Source: Palsa-504 sp963795795
GTDB taxonomy: Bacteria > Actinomycetota > Actinomycetes > Streptosporangiales > Streptosporangiaceae
Length of the DNA stretch: 64,000 bases
Reading direction: 5' to 3'
Assembly: GCA_963795795.1 (NCBI GenBank)
Contig: CAWCJS010000003.1
Coordinates: 744,001 to 808,000 of the forward strand
The translations under genes and the position numbers were made by a program. Positions 7,786 through 16,215 of the stretch are shown piece after piece; positions within the stretch are counted from its first letter, which is position 1; every line of letters starts with the position of its first letter. The notes below the pieces were generated by a model. The model saw only the letters and a list, made by a program, of their open reading frames with translations. It had not been told where the DNA came from and did not search any database.

Positions 7786-7892
7786 CTTACGGGCGTTACC
7801 CAATCGTTTTTTCCGCAGAAGATCGCAGCTATAGGCCCTACGGGGCCTGCTGACCCGGGCGTGGCAGCCCGGACGCGCGTCGGCCGGCTCCG

Positions 7893-8678
7893 TTAGCCAG
7901 CCACCCGCGGGTGCCACTGGCCGCGCTCGATGAGCAGGTCGCGCAGCGTCTCGATGTCGTCGGTGAAGATCCCGTCGGCGCCCAGGTCCAGGAAGCGGGC
8001 CATCGCGGCCCTCTCGTTGATCGTCCACACGTGGACGTCGAGGCCTAGGGCATGGGCGCGGCGGATGAACGACCCGGTGGCCACCCGCCCCGGCACCTGC
8101 GTGCACCGCATCTGGGACCGCGAGAACCGCCCGGCGAGCAGCCGGGTCTGCGGTCCGTGGGGGGTGGCGCTGATGGCGCACCGGACGGCGGCGATCGCGG
8201 CCGGCGAGGTAGTCATGCACACCGGCCGCTCGAACAGCCTGCGGGCGGCGCGGAGCCTGGCGCCGGAGAACGAGGTCACGCAGACCCGGTCCCACGCGCC
8301 GGTCCGGCGCAGCACGTCGGCCAGCAGGGGTATCCCCGGCTCGTCCTTGAGGTCGATGTTGAAGCGGACGTCGGGCCAGGTGCCGAGCAGGTCCTCGATC
8401 CGCGGTATCGGCTCGGCGCCGTCGATGCGCAGGGCCTTGATCTCGCGGTACGGCAGTGCGTTGATAGGCCCGGAGGCGCCGGTCACCCGGACCAGCGTGC
8501 GGTCGTGGAACGCCATGAGCATCCCGTCCGAGGTCGCGCGGGCGTCGGTCTCCAGGTACGCGTACCCGAGCTCGACCGCGTGCTCGAACGCGGTCCACGA
8601 GTTCTCCGGCGCGTGCGCTACGCCGCCGCGGTGAGCGAGGGCGATGGGCCGCGGGTAGTCGAGGAAGGGAACGCGCAC
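7893..8678 (-). CDS. glycerophosphodiester phosphodiesterase family protein
   Basis: About 261 residues from GTG 8676-8678 (VRVPFLDYPRPIALAHRGG). The GDPD catalytic set is visible: HRGG, then PENSWTAFEHA, LETDARATSDGMLMAFHD with the metal-binding E-x-D and the second catalytic His. It hydrolyses glycerophosphodiesters to glycerol-3-phosphate and an alcohol. No signal peptide is seen, so it is probably cytoplasmic. No good ribosome site precedes the GTG; an upstream in-frame start at 8762 adds 28 Pro/Arg-rich residues and seems less likely. Confidence 0.85.
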   Translation of the reverse strand: MRVPFLDYPRPIALAHRGGVAHAPENSWTAFEHAVELGYAYLETDARATSDGMLMAFHDRTLVRVTGASGPINALPYREIKALRIDGAEPIPRIEDLLGTWPDVRFNIDLKDEPGIPLLADVLRRTGAWDRVCVTSFSGARLRAARRLFERPVCMTTSPAAIAAVRCAISATPHGPQTRLLAGRFSRSQMRCTQVPGRVATGSFIRRAHALGLDVHVWTINERAAMARFLDLGADGIFTDDIETLRDLLIERGQWHPRVAG

Positions 8679-8742
8679 GACGCTAGTATGCCCGCGGCCA
8701 GGGCCGTTCCGGTGAACTGCGGGTGTCGGGCGGTTGATCAGG

Positions 8743-9393
8743 TCACCGCGGCCCGGACCCAATTTCCCAGGCCCGGCGGCGCGCCTCGGCCAGCGCGATG
8801 GCCGCCGCCACCGCGACGTTCAGCGACCCGACCCGCCCGGGCTGCGGGATGTACGCGATCGCGTCGGCGATGGCGAGCAGCCCGGCGCTACAACCATGGT
8901 CCTCGTTGCCGATAGCCAGGCAGACGTCGCCGTCCAGCGGCGCCTCGTGCAGCGGGACGGCGCCGGTGGCCAGCTCGATCGCGATCACCCGCAACCCCGA
9001 GTCCGCCGCGGCCTTGGCCGCATCGACCGCGCTGGGCTCGGTGGTGGCCGGCACGAGCCGCTGCGTGCCGAGCGCCGTCCGGCTCACCCCGGGGTGGCTG
9101 AGCGGGGCGGTGCTGCCGCACAGCCACAGGTGTTCGGCCCCGAAGGCGGCGGCGGAGCGGACGATGGAGCCGACGTTGAACGGCTGGGCGACCGAGTCGA
9201 GCAGGACGGCCAGGCGAGCATCGCTGGCCCGGCGCCATTCGCGGTTCAGCCGCTTGACTTCCACGGGACGCAATTGCCTCGGCCGATGGGGCTCGGGGGC
9301 CGGAGGGGTCGGGGGTACGGGGGGCGGAGAGCCCTCCCGTGCCGGCGGGGTCACCGGGGGGTCGCCCCCCGGGGGAGGCACCGGCTCATTCAC
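8743..9393 (-). CDS. TrmH/SpoU-family RNA 2'-O-methyltransferase with Pro-rich N-terminus
   Basis: 216 residues. The SPOUT knot motifs are intact: NVGSIVRSAAAFG (motif 1), AIGNEDHGCS (motif 2) and SLNVAVAAAIALAEARRR (motif 3). The family methylates ribose 2'-OH in tRNA or rRNA using SAM. The first 40 residues are a disordered Pro-rich stretch (PPVPPTPPAPEP). The GTG start (9391-9393) overlaps the upstream methyltransferase stop as GTGA, so the pair is translationally coupled. Confidence 0.88.
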   Translation of the reverse strand: MNEPVPPPGGDPPVTPPAREGSPPPVPPTPPAPEPHRPRQLRPVEVKRLNREWRRASDARLAVLLDSVAQPFNVGSIVRSAAAFGAEHLWLCGSTAPLSHPGVSRTALGTQRLVPATTEPSAVDAAKAAADSGLRVIAIELATGAVPLHEAPLDGDVCLAIGNEDHGCSAGLLAIADAIAYIPQPGRVGSLNVAVAAAIALAEARRRAWEIGSGPR

Positions 9394-10013
9394 GGGGGAG
9401 TCACCACCGCTCGTTCGGCTGAAATATTGACGTGCAGCAGGCGGTAACCGCTCCGCGCGGCCAGGCGCGTCACGGGCCAGCCCTGCTCGGCGAGCCAGCG
9501 GTGCAGCGAGTCGGCGCCCAGATTCCGGCCGGCGACGAGGTAGGCCTGGCCGCCCGGGCTCAGCCGGTCCAGCCAGCCGGCGAGCAGCGCGTGCAGGGCG
9601 GCCTTCCCGACGCGGACTGGCGGGTTGGACCACATCGCGGTCAGCGCGGCCGGGATCGCCGGGTCCCCGGGCGTGACGCAGCGGACGTTGGGCAGCCCGG
9701 CCGCGGCCGCGTTCCGCGCGCACAGCTCAAGCGCGCGCTCGTTGACGTCGACCGCCCACACGGTGGCGCCCGGGGCGCGGGCGGCCAGGACGCAGGCGAT
9801 CGGGCCGTACCCGCAACCGAGGTCGAGCAGGTCGCCGGCGGGCGGCGGCGCGGGGGACACCTCGAGCAGCAGGCGGGTGCCCGGGTCGAGCCGGCCGGGG
9901 GAGAAGACCCCGGCGTCGGTGGCCAGCTCCAGGTAGACGTCGGGCAGGATCACCCGCACCAGGCCGGGGCGGTGCGCGGCGCGTGGCTGCGGCGAGAAGT
10001 AATGGTCGCTCAC
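9390..10013 (-). CDS. class I SAM-dependent methyltransferase, RsmC-like
   Basis: 207 residues. It contains the SAM-binding motif LLDLGCGYGPIACVLA, the acidic strand WAVDVNERALEL, and the catalytic SNPPVRVGK, the N-P-P-[VI] signature of N2-guanine methyltransferases such as RsmC/RlmG. rRNA m2G methylation is therefore the best guess. Start MSDHYFSPQP is typical of the family. It is followed by the coupled TrmH-like gene, giving an RNA-modification pair, and preceded closely by a DUF3817 gene. Confidence 0.85.
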   Translation of the reverse strand: MSDHYFSPQPRAAHRPGLVRVILPDVYLELATDAGVFSPGRLDPGTRLLLEVSPAPPPAGDLLDLGCGYGPIACVLAARAPGATVWAVDVNERALELCARNAAAAGLPNVRCVTPGDPAIPAALTAMWSNPPVRVGKAALHALLAGWLDRLSPGGQAYLVAGRNLGADSLHRWLAEQGWPVTRLAARSGYRLLHVNISAERAVVTPP

Positions 10014-10017
10014 GCGG

Positions 10018-10371
10018 TCATGAGCGCACGGCCTGGGCCGACGGGGCGTCGCCGTACAGCGCGGGCCTGATGAACCGGCGGGTGACCCACCGCTCGACGA
10101 TGAACGTCATGACGGGGATGGTGCCGGCCAGCAGCATGATCACCGTCGGCTTGTTCGCCAGCCGCAGCAGCCTGGACAGGCGCCAGGCGAACACCAGGTA
10201 GATGATGTACAAGATGCCGTGCACCACGCCGACGTCGTTGGCGACGACCGGATGGCCCGCCACCTGCAGCGGGATGCCGACGAAGCACAAGACGATCAGC
10301 ACGGTGCCGGTCACGTAGGCCATCACCCGGTACCGGCGCACCGCTCGCGGGATCGCGACGGTTTCTATCAC
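10018..10371 (-). CDS. DUF3817 integral membrane protein
   Basis: 117 residues with three hydrophobic segments (VMAYVTGTVLIVLCFVGIPL, VVHGILYIIYLVFAW, VIMLLAGTIPVMTFIVE) and the family-typical end FIVERWVTRR. DUF3817 proteins are small actinobacterial membrane proteins with no established function. It sits 4 bp before the RsmC-like gene on the same strand and 7 bp after another membrane protein, so all are probably in one transcript. Confidence 0.8.
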   Translation of the reverse strand: MIETVAIPRAVRRYRVMAYVTGTVLIVLCFVGIPLQVAGHPVVANDVGVVHGILYIIYLVFAWRLSRLLRLANKPTVIMLLAGTIPVMTFIVERWVTRRFIRPALYGDAPSAQAVRS

Positions 10372-10378
10372 CCGATCT

Positions 10379-10879
10379 TCACCTCAGTCCGTGCCGCCGG
10401 CCGTGTGTGCGCTTGACCTCGGCGTTGAGCCGCGCGAGATACGCGTTGTAGGCGGTGAGCTCCTCGTCCTCGTCGTCGGCAGGCTCCGCCGTGCTCACCT
10501 GGACGGCTCTGACGCCGGCGATCCTGGCGGGTAGGTCGGCCGGCTCGGCGTCGGGGTTGGCCGTCACGCCGCCGCGCTTGATCCGGAACTCATCCCTGAT
10601 CGTCCTAGCCCAGAAGACCACGGCAAAGCCGGCGAACAGCGGCCACTCGAACGTGTACGCCCAGCTCAGCCCGTTCCCGGACAGCGCGCGGTGCAGCTGC
10701 CAGTCGCCGAGCCACAGCATGCCCCAGAAGGAGACCACCATCAGCAGGTGCCACGCGATCCACCGCGGCTCGATCAGGAACCGCCACACCGGGCCGGACC
10801 CGATCCCCTGGGCGGCGCCCAGCGCGGAGACGGCGTCTCCCGCTGGGGCGGCGTTGTCCGCCGAGGCCGCGTTCTCCAT
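10379..10879 (-). CDS. two-TM membrane protein with conserved cytoplasmic tail
   Basis: 166 residues from ATG 10877-10879. Two predicted TM helices (WIAWHLLMVVSFWGMLWLG and WPLFAGFAVVFWART) are separated by WQLHRALSGNGLSWAYTFEW, then a charged tail with DEDEELTAYNAYLARLN. This arrangement and tail recur in actinobacterial proteins of unknown function next to DUF3817 genes. The upstream in-frame extension to 10942 was rejected because it is Arg-rich and lies over the divergent promoter. Confidence 0.75.
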   Translation of the reverse strand: MENAASADNAAPAGDAVSALGAAQGIGSGPVWRFLIEPRWIAWHLLMVVSFWGMLWLGDWQLHRALSGNGLSWAYTFEWPLFAGFAVVFWARTIRDEFRIKRGGVTANPDAEPADLPARIAGVRAVQVSTAEPADDEDEELTAYNAYLARLNAEVKRTHGRRHGLR

Positions 10880-10932
10880 GCCATGAGGGTAGCGCTGTAC
10901 CTGAGGTGCCGCTCGGGCGCGCCGCCGCGGTG

Positions 10933-10938
10933 GATAAT
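10933..10938 (+). promoter_or_regulatory. -10 element GATAAT of a probable leaderless transcript
   Basis: GATAAT ends 6 nt before the ATG at 10945, where transcription should begin, and no ribosome site lies between. This is the pattern of leaderless mRNAs, which are common in actinobacteria. Confidence 0.5.
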
Positions 10939-10944
10939 TCACCC

Positions 10945-11301
10945 ATGGGTCTGTCCGCGGGGTTCTCCGGCGATGCCGGGCGGCTGCCCCGCCGGCTGGA
11001 CGACCTTCGCGGCCCGTATCAGGGGGTCGTGGTCCTCCCGATCCACCTGACCTGGGGCGGGGGGCGTGAGTTCGACGTGGCCAGCCAGCGGTCCAGGCTC
11101 CAGCTCTACAGCACCCTGCTCAGCCAGGGCCGGCCGGAGGACATGGCCAGGCTCCTCAACGCCAGACGGCTGGCCGAGGACTGGCCGCAGCTGCGCGTGC
11201 TGCTCAACCGCGGGATGCGGCGCGCCTGCGAGCGCAAGCTCGGGCTGCGTGCGCCCTCCGCGCGGTCGCACTCGGCCCGCGGCCGGGGCGCCCAGGGATA
11301 G
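10945..11301 (+). CDS. conserved-looking actinobacterial protein of unknown function
   Basis: 118 residues starting MGLSAGFSGDAGRLPRRLDD. It has an N-terminal beta-like stretch (GVVVLPIHLTWGGGREFDV) and a helical middle with RSRLQLYSTLLSQGRPEDMARLLN, which resembles a family of small actinobacterial proteins whose function I do not know. The Arg/Ser-rich tail (SARSHSARGRGAQG) looks disordered. The start fits a leaderless transcript. It precedes the adenylate kinase gene by 46 bp on the same strand. Confidence 0.65.
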   Translation: MGLSAGFSGDAGRLPRRLDDLRGPYQGVVVLPIHLTWGGGREFDVASQRSRLQLYSTLLSQGRPEDMARLLNARRLAEDWPQLRVLLNRGMRRACERKLGLRAPSARSHSARGRGAQG

Positions 11302-11347
11302 CCGGCCTTGCCGGGTAACAGACGGCCGCGTATGCCAGGCTGATGGC

Positions 11348-12088
11348 ATGCGCAAGTACGTCATCATGGGCGTTCAGGGCAGCGGCAAGGGCACGCAGAG
11401 CCAGCTGCTGGCGGCCGACCTGGACCTCGTGCACATCAGCGTGGGGGACATCTTCCGCTGGAACGTGCAGAACCACACCAAGATAGGCGCTCAGGTACGC
11501 CGCGTCATGGCGGCCGGGGAACTGGTCGGGGACGACCTGGTGGAGTCGGTGGTCAGGGACCGGCTGACCGGGCACGACTGGAACTACGGCTTCATCATCG
11601 ACGGGTTCCCGCGGAACTGCAGGCAGGCCGAGTTCTTCGTCGAGAGCTACGACATCGACGGCGTGATCGCGCTCGACCTGCCGGACAGCGAGGTCCGCCG
11701 GCGGGTGCTCAGCCGCAGGGTGTGCGAGGGATGCGGGATCAACTACAACCTGATCGATAGCTCCCCGGCGGTGCCCGGGCAGTGCGACGCCTGCGGGGGA
11801 CAGCTAACGACCAGGGAAGACGACACCGACGAGGCGCTGGCTGTCCGCCTGAGGGACTATCACGAGAAGACCGCCCCGGTGCTTGATCTGTTCCGCCGCA
11901 AGGAGTACGTCATCTCCGTGGACGCGCGGCCGCCGGCCGAGGCCGTCCAGGCCGAGATCAGGCAGCGGCTCGGCCTGCCGCCGGCCGCGCGACGCTCCTC
12001 TACTCGAGGCGGGGCGCCAGCGTGCGGAGGAGGACGCCAGGAGTGCGTGAGATCGTCGTGTTCGGCGGCAGCGCGCACCGGGCGCTGA
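11348..12088 (+). CDS. adenylate kinase family nucleotide kinase
   Basis: 246 residues. It has the P-loop GVQGSGKGTQ, the AMP-binding IDGFPRN, the LID with four Cys (CEGCG and CDACGG) for structural zinc, and the RLRDYHEKTAPVLDLF segment of long-form adenylate kinases. It phosphorylates AMP (or another NMP) with ATP. The last 15 codons overlap the PRPP synthetase gene, and the tail after residue 215 is low complexity. The housekeeping adk of actinobacteria normally lies in the ribosomal-protein region, so this is probably a second copy. The downstream PRPP synthetase produces AMP. Confidence 0.85.
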   Translation: MRKYVIMGVQGSGKGTQSQLLAADLDLVHISVGDIFRWNVQNHTKIGAQVRRVMAAGELVGDDLVESVVRDRLTGHDWNYGFIIDGFPRNCRQAEFFVESYDIDGVIALDLPDSEVRRRVLSRRVCEGCGINYNLIDSSPAVPGQCDACGGQLTTREDDTDEALAVRLRDYHEKTAPVLDLFRRKEYVISVDARPPAEAVQAEIRQRLGLPPAARRSSTRGGAPACGGGRQECVRSSCSAAARTGR

Positions 12089-12975
12089 CCACCGAGATCT
12101 GCGAATACCTGGCCGTGCCGGAGCGGCCGGTCCGGCTCACGCGGTTCGCCAACGACTGCCTCGAGGTCCAGCTGCAGTCCAACTGCCGCGAACGGGACGT
12201 ATTCATCATCCAGCCGCTGGTCAGGCCGGTCCAGGAGCACCTGGTCGAGCTGCTGCTGATGGCGGACGCGGCCAGGGGCGCCTCGGCCGCGCGGGTGACC
12301 GCCGTGATCCCGCACTTCGCGTACGCCAGGTCGGACAAGAAGGACGAGCCGAGGATCTCCATCGCCGGGCGCCTGGTGGCCGACCTGCTGGTCACCGCCG
12401 GGGTCGATCGCGTGCTCACGATGACCCTGCACTCGCCGCAGGTACACGGATTCTTCTCGGTGCCGGTGGATCACCTGCACGCGCTGCGCGAGTTCACCGC
12501 GCACTTCCGCGGCCGTGACCTGTCCAACGCCGTAGTGGTCTCACCGGATCTCGGCCACGCCAAGAGCGCCGCCGCGTTCGCCCGCAGGCTGGGCGTGCCG
12601 GTGGCGGCGGGCGCGAAGGAACGGATCGACGACAGCAAGGTCACGATCTCCGCCATCATCGGCGACGTGACCGGGCGGGACGCCATCGTCCTCGACGATG
12701 AGATCTCGCGCGGCACCACCGTGTTCGAGTTGCTCGACCGGCTGCGCGAGCGCGAGGTCCGCTCCGTCGCCGTGGCGTGCACGCACGGCCTGTTCGCCGA
12801 CAGCGCGCTGGACAAGCTGGCCGCCTCCGACGTGACCGAGATCGTGTGCACCAACACCGCCCCGGTCCCGCTGGACCACCCGAAGCTGCACGTCCTGTCG
12901 GTGGCCCCGGCCCTGGCCGAGGCCATGAGCCGGATCCACGACGGCGAGTCAGTCAGCGCGCTGTTCGACTCGTAA
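12043..12975 (+). CDS. divergent ribose-phosphate pyrophosphokinase (PRPP synthetase family)
   Basis: 310 residues. The family order is kept: FANDCLEVQLQ (where typical enzymes have F-x-D/N-x-E), RERDVFIIQP, the catalytic loop YARSDKKDEPRISI, SPDLGHAKSAAAFA, and the PRPP-binding loop IVLDDEISRGTTV, which departs from the usual DDMIDTAGT. It would make PRPP and AMP from ribose-5-phosphate and ATP. GTG 12043 is preceded by AGGAGG; an earlier GTG at 12022 lacks a site. It overlaps the adenylate kinase upstream and, by 27 bp, the convergent oligopeptidase gene. Confidence 0.85.
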   Translation: MREIVVFGGSAHRALTTEICEYLAVPERPVRLTRFANDCLEVQLQSNCRERDVFIIQPLVRPVQEHLVELLLMADAARGASAARVTAVIPHFAYARSDKKDEPRISIAGRLVADLLVTAGVDRVLTMTLHSPQVHGFFSVPVDHLHALREFTAHFRGRDLSNAVVVSPDLGHAKSAAAFARRLGVPVAAGAKERIDDSKVTISAIIGDVTGRDAIVLDDEISRGTTVFELLDRLREREVRSVAVACTHGLFADSALDKLAASDVTEIVCTNTAPVPLDHPKLHVLSVAPALAEAMSRIHDGESVSALFDS

Positions 12976-15132
12976 GCCTGCTGGCGGCCGGGCGGTCGTG
13001 ATGATCCAGGCCAGCACCAGGGCTTCCTCGCGCCACGCGTCGTATCGCCCGCTCCGGCCGCCGTGACCCGCCTCCATCTCGATCTTCAGCAGGAACGGGC
13101 CGCCCTTGGCCGTGGCGCGCAGCCGGGCGATCCACTTGGCGGGCTCGTGGTACTTCACCCGCGTGTCGTTCAGCCCGCCCAGCGCGAACAGCGGCGGGTA
13201 GGCCTGCGCGGTGACGTTCTCGTACGGGCTGTACGACTTCATGTACGCGTAGAACTGCGGGTCGTGCAGCGGGTCGCCCCACTCCTCCCACTCGATGACG
13301 GTCAGCGGGAGCGACGGGTCGAGGATGCTGTTCAGCGCGTCGACGAACGGCACGTGCGCCACGATCCCGGCGAACGCCTCCGGCGCCATGTTCGCGACCG
13401 CGCCCATCAGCAGCCCGCCCGCCGAGCCGCCCCGCGCGATCAGCCGGTCCGCCGACGTCCAGCGCTCCCGCACCAGGTGCCGGGCGCAGGCGATGAAGTC
13501 GGTGAAGGTGTTCTTCTTGTGCAGCATCTTCCCGTTGGTGTACCAGGACCGGCCCATCTCGCCGCCGCCGCGGATGTGCGCGATGGCGTACACGAAGCCC
13601 CGGTCCAGCAGCGACAGGACGGGGATGGAGAAGCTCGGGTCCCTGGAGAGCTCGTAGCTGCCGTACCCGTACAGCAGGCAGGGCGCGCTGCCGTCGCGCG
13701 GCGTGCCCTTGCGGCAGACCAGCGAGATCGGCACCCGCGTGCCGTCGTCGGCGACGGCCCACTCCCGGTACTCCTCGTAGTCCTCGGGCCGGTAGGGCAC
13801 CCCAGCCGGCGAGGGGAGCACCGGCTGGCGCTTGAGCAGGGTCAGCTCGCCGGTGGCCATGTCGCTGTCGTAGACCGAGCCGGGGGTGACCAGCGAGGTG
13901 TACGACAGGCGGTACCTGGTGGCCTGGAAGTCGGGGTTCGGCCCGGGCCCGACCCGGTAGACCGGCTCGTGGAAGGAGATCTCGTGCTCGCCGTCGCGCC
14001 GCAGGATCCGCAGGCCGGTCAGCCCGCCGCGCCTGAAGTAGACCACGGTGAAGTCCGCGAACTCGTCGAAGCCCAGCAGCCTGGTGTCGGCGCGGTGCGC
14101 GACCAGCGGCGTCCAGTCGGCCGGGGCGGTCAGCGGGGCCGTGGCGATCTCGAAGTTCTCCGCGCCGTCGTTGTGCAGGATGAGCAGCCGGTCCCCGGCC
14201 TGGCCGATGTCGTAGTCCACGCCCTGCCGGCGCGGGGCCACCACGGTGAACTCACCGTCCGGCGCGGCCGCGTCCAGCAGCCACACCTCGCTGGTCAGCT
14301 CGCTGGCCGACCGGATGAGCAGGTAGCGCTCGCTGCGGGTCAGGCTCACGTAGACGTGGAAGCGCTCGTCGGCTTCCTCGAAGACGATGGCGTCCTGGCT
14401 GGCCGGCGTTCCGATCGTGTGACGCCACACCCGGTACGGCCGCCAGGCGGCGTCGACCGTGACGTAGAACAGCGTCGAGGCGTCCAGGGACCAGGCGCAC
14501 CCGCCGTAGGTGTCCGGGATCTCGTCGGGGAGCAGGGCGCCGGTGGCCAGGTCCTTGACCTGGAGGGTGAACCGCTCGTTGCCGGCGAAGTCGGTGGAGT
14601 AGGCCAGCCAGCGCTGGTCCGGGCTCGTCCGGAACGTGCCGATGTCGAAGAAGTCGTGGCCCGCGGCGAGCTCGTTCCCGTCCAGCAGCACCTCCTCGCC
14701 GTCCAGCGGCTGGCCGTCGGCGGAGATCGGCGGGATGACCTCACCGGGCCGGACCTCGCGCCGGCAGTGCACGGCGTACTGCTGGCCCTCGACCGTCCTG
14801 GAGTAGTGCCACCAGCCGCCCTTGCGCACCGGGACCGACAGGTCGCTCTCCTGCGTGCGCGCCTTGATCTCGGTGAAGACCTGATCGCGCAGCGGGGCGA
14901 GCCCGGCGGTGGCGGCTTCGGTGTAGGCGTTCTCGGCCTGCAGGTAGGCGATCGTGTCCGGGTCGTCCTTGACGGCGAGCCAGGCGTACTCGTCGATGAC
15001 CGTGTCGCCGTGGTAGGTGCGCTCGGTGGGCACCTGCTTGGCGGTGGGGGGCTCGGTTACGGGGTCTTCGTGGAACGGGCCTTCGGTGGCTGGGTCTTCG
15101 CTGACTGGCCCGACGGGCGGCTCGGTGCTCAT
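12949..15132 (-). CDS. S9 family oligopeptidase B (PtrB-like)
   Basis: 727 residues. The N-terminal part (HGDTVIDEYAWLAVKDDPDT) and propeller match oligopeptidase B, and the C-terminal hydrolase has the Ser nucleophile in ARGGSAGGLLMG, Asp in GGLNDTRVKYHEP and His in EAGHGGRSGR, followed by the closing Arg-rich segment. It cleaves after basic residues in short peptides in the cytoplasm. ATG 15130-15132 was chosen; upstream in-frame sequence overlaps the divergent CorA gene. The first 35 residues repeat acidic Pro/Glu motifs (EDPATEGPFHEDPVTE). Confidence 0.9.
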   Translation of the reverse strand: MSTEPPVGPVSEDPATEGPFHEDPVTEPPTAKQVPTERTYHGDTVIDEYAWLAVKDDPDTIAYLQAENAYTEAATAGLAPLRDQVFTEIKARTQESDLSVPVRKGGWWHYSRTVEGQQYAVHCRREVRPGEVIPPISADGQPLDGEEVLLDGNELAAGHDFFDIGTFRTSPDQRWLAYSTDFAGNERFTLQVKDLATGALLPDEIPDTYGGCAWSLDASTLFYVTVDAAWRPYRVWRHTIGTPASQDAIVFEEADERFHVYVSLTRSERYLLIRSASELTSEVWLLDAAAPDGEFTVVAPRRQGVDYDIGQAGDRLLILHNDGAENFEIATAPLTAPADWTPLVAHRADTRLLGFDEFADFTVVYFRRGGLTGLRILRRDGEHEISFHEPVYRVGPGPNPDFQATRYRLSYTSLVTPGSVYDSDMATGELTLLKRQPVLPSPAGVPYRPEDYEEYREWAVADDGTRVPISLVCRKGTPRDGSAPCLLYGYGSYELSRDPSFSIPVLSLLDRGFVYAIAHIRGGGEMGRSWYTNGKMLHKKNTFTDFIACARHLVRERWTSADRLIARGGSAGGLLMGAVANMAPEAFAGIVAHVPFVDALNSILDPSLPLTVIEWEEWGDPLHDPQFYAYMKSYSPYENVTAQAYPPLFALGGLNDTRVKYHEPAKWIARLRATAKGGPFLLKIEMEAGHGGRSGRYDAWREEALVLAWIITTARPPAGLRVEQRAD

Positions 15133-15198
15133 GAAGGCCCAGTCTAATGACGCCCCGCGACGCGGATTTGGGACGATGGGCGGGTGCAAGGACATCTG

Positions 15199-16134
15199 AT
15201 GCTCACGAACTGCATCGAGGACGAGGTCACCCGCCCGGCCATCGAGTTGGCCCTTAAGGACGACAAGCTCCTCTGGCTGGACCTGACCGATACCGGACCG
15301 GACACCATCGCGCTGTTGCGCGAGGTGTTCAAGATCCATCCGCTGGCCGTCGAGGACGCGCAGGAGTTCGACCAGCGCCCGAAGGTCGAAGACTACGACG
15401 ACTTCGTCTACGTGGTCGCCTACGGCGCGGGCGGCCTGGACCAGCCGTTCATCGAGGTGCACTGCTTCATCGCCGAGCACTTCTTCGTCAGCGTGCACCG
15501 CGATGAGACACCCGCGGTCGCGGACGCCTGCCGCGCGCTCTCCCGGCTGCCCACCGACCGGCGGCTCGTCGCGCTGTACCGGCTGCTTGACCACCTGACC
15601 GACACCATGTTCCCGTTCCTGTCGGCGTTCGACGACCGGATCGACGAACTGCAGGACCAGGTCTTCGCCAAGCCCACCGAGGACGAGCTGGCCGCCATGT
15701 TCGCGCTCAAGCGCCAGCTGGTGGATATGCGCAAGGTGGTCACCCCGCAGCGGGACATGGTGGCCTCGATGCTGTCGCAGGTGGTCACGATTCCCGGCAT
15801 GACGCCCGAGTCCGAGCGGTACATCCGCGACCTGTACGACCACCTGATCCGGATCAGCGACATGGTGGACAGCTACCGTGACCTGCTCAGCGGGTCGCTC
15901 GACGCGTACATGTCCGTGGTGTCCAACCGGCTCAACGACGTGATGAAGCAGCTGACCATCATCGCCACCGTGTTCCTGCCGCTGTCCTTCCTGACCGGGT
16001 TCTTCGGCCAGAACTTCGGGTGGATGGTGCAGCGGCTGGGGTCCCTGGGCGTCTTCCTCGGCCTGGGCCTCGGCACCGAGGTCCTCGCCGCCCTGGGCCT
16101 GCTCCTGTTGTTCAGGCGGCGCGGCTGGATGTGA
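15199..16134 (+). CDS. CorA-family divalent cation transporter with GQN in place of GMN
   Basis: About 311 residues. A long cytoplasmic helical part (VEDAQEFDQRPKVEDYDDF near the start, AMFALKRQLVDMRKVVTPQRD in the middle) is followed by two TM helices (IATVFLPLSFLTGFFG and LGTEVLAALGLLLLF). The selectivity loop after TM1 reads FGQNF where CorA has GMN. It should carry Mg2+, Co2+ or a related cation, with selectivity uncertain because of this change. ATG 15199 has AAGGA 6 bp upstream; GTG 15184 is an alternative. Divergent from the oligopeptidase gene. Confidence 0.85.
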   Translation: MLTNCIEDEVTRPAIELALKDDKLLWLDLTDTGPDTIALLREVFKIHPLAVEDAQEFDQRPKVEDYDDFVYVVAYGAGGLDQPFIEVHCFIAEHFFVSVHRDETPAVADACRALSRLPTDRRLVALYRLLDHLTDTMFPFLSAFDDRIDELQDQVFAKPTEDELAAMFALKRQLVDMRKVVTPQRDMVASMLSQVVTIPGMTPESERYIRDLYDHLIRISDMVDSYRDLLSGSLDAYMSVVSNRLNDVMKQLTIIATVFLPLSFLTGFFGQNFGWMVQRLGSLGVFLGLGLGTEVLAALGLLLLFRRRGWM

Positions 16135-16215
16135 GGCGGAGGTCCGCCCCGCAGACCCTAGGGCTAACCTGTTCCGGTGGGGGCCCTGGTGCTAGCGGAA
16201 GGAGATGACGGTCCC

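Noticed and set aside
12949..15843. 964-residue minus-strand frame for oligopeptidase B
   Set aside because: The part beyond 15132 lies antisense to the CorA gene and has no family similarity; the S9 protein begins at 15132.
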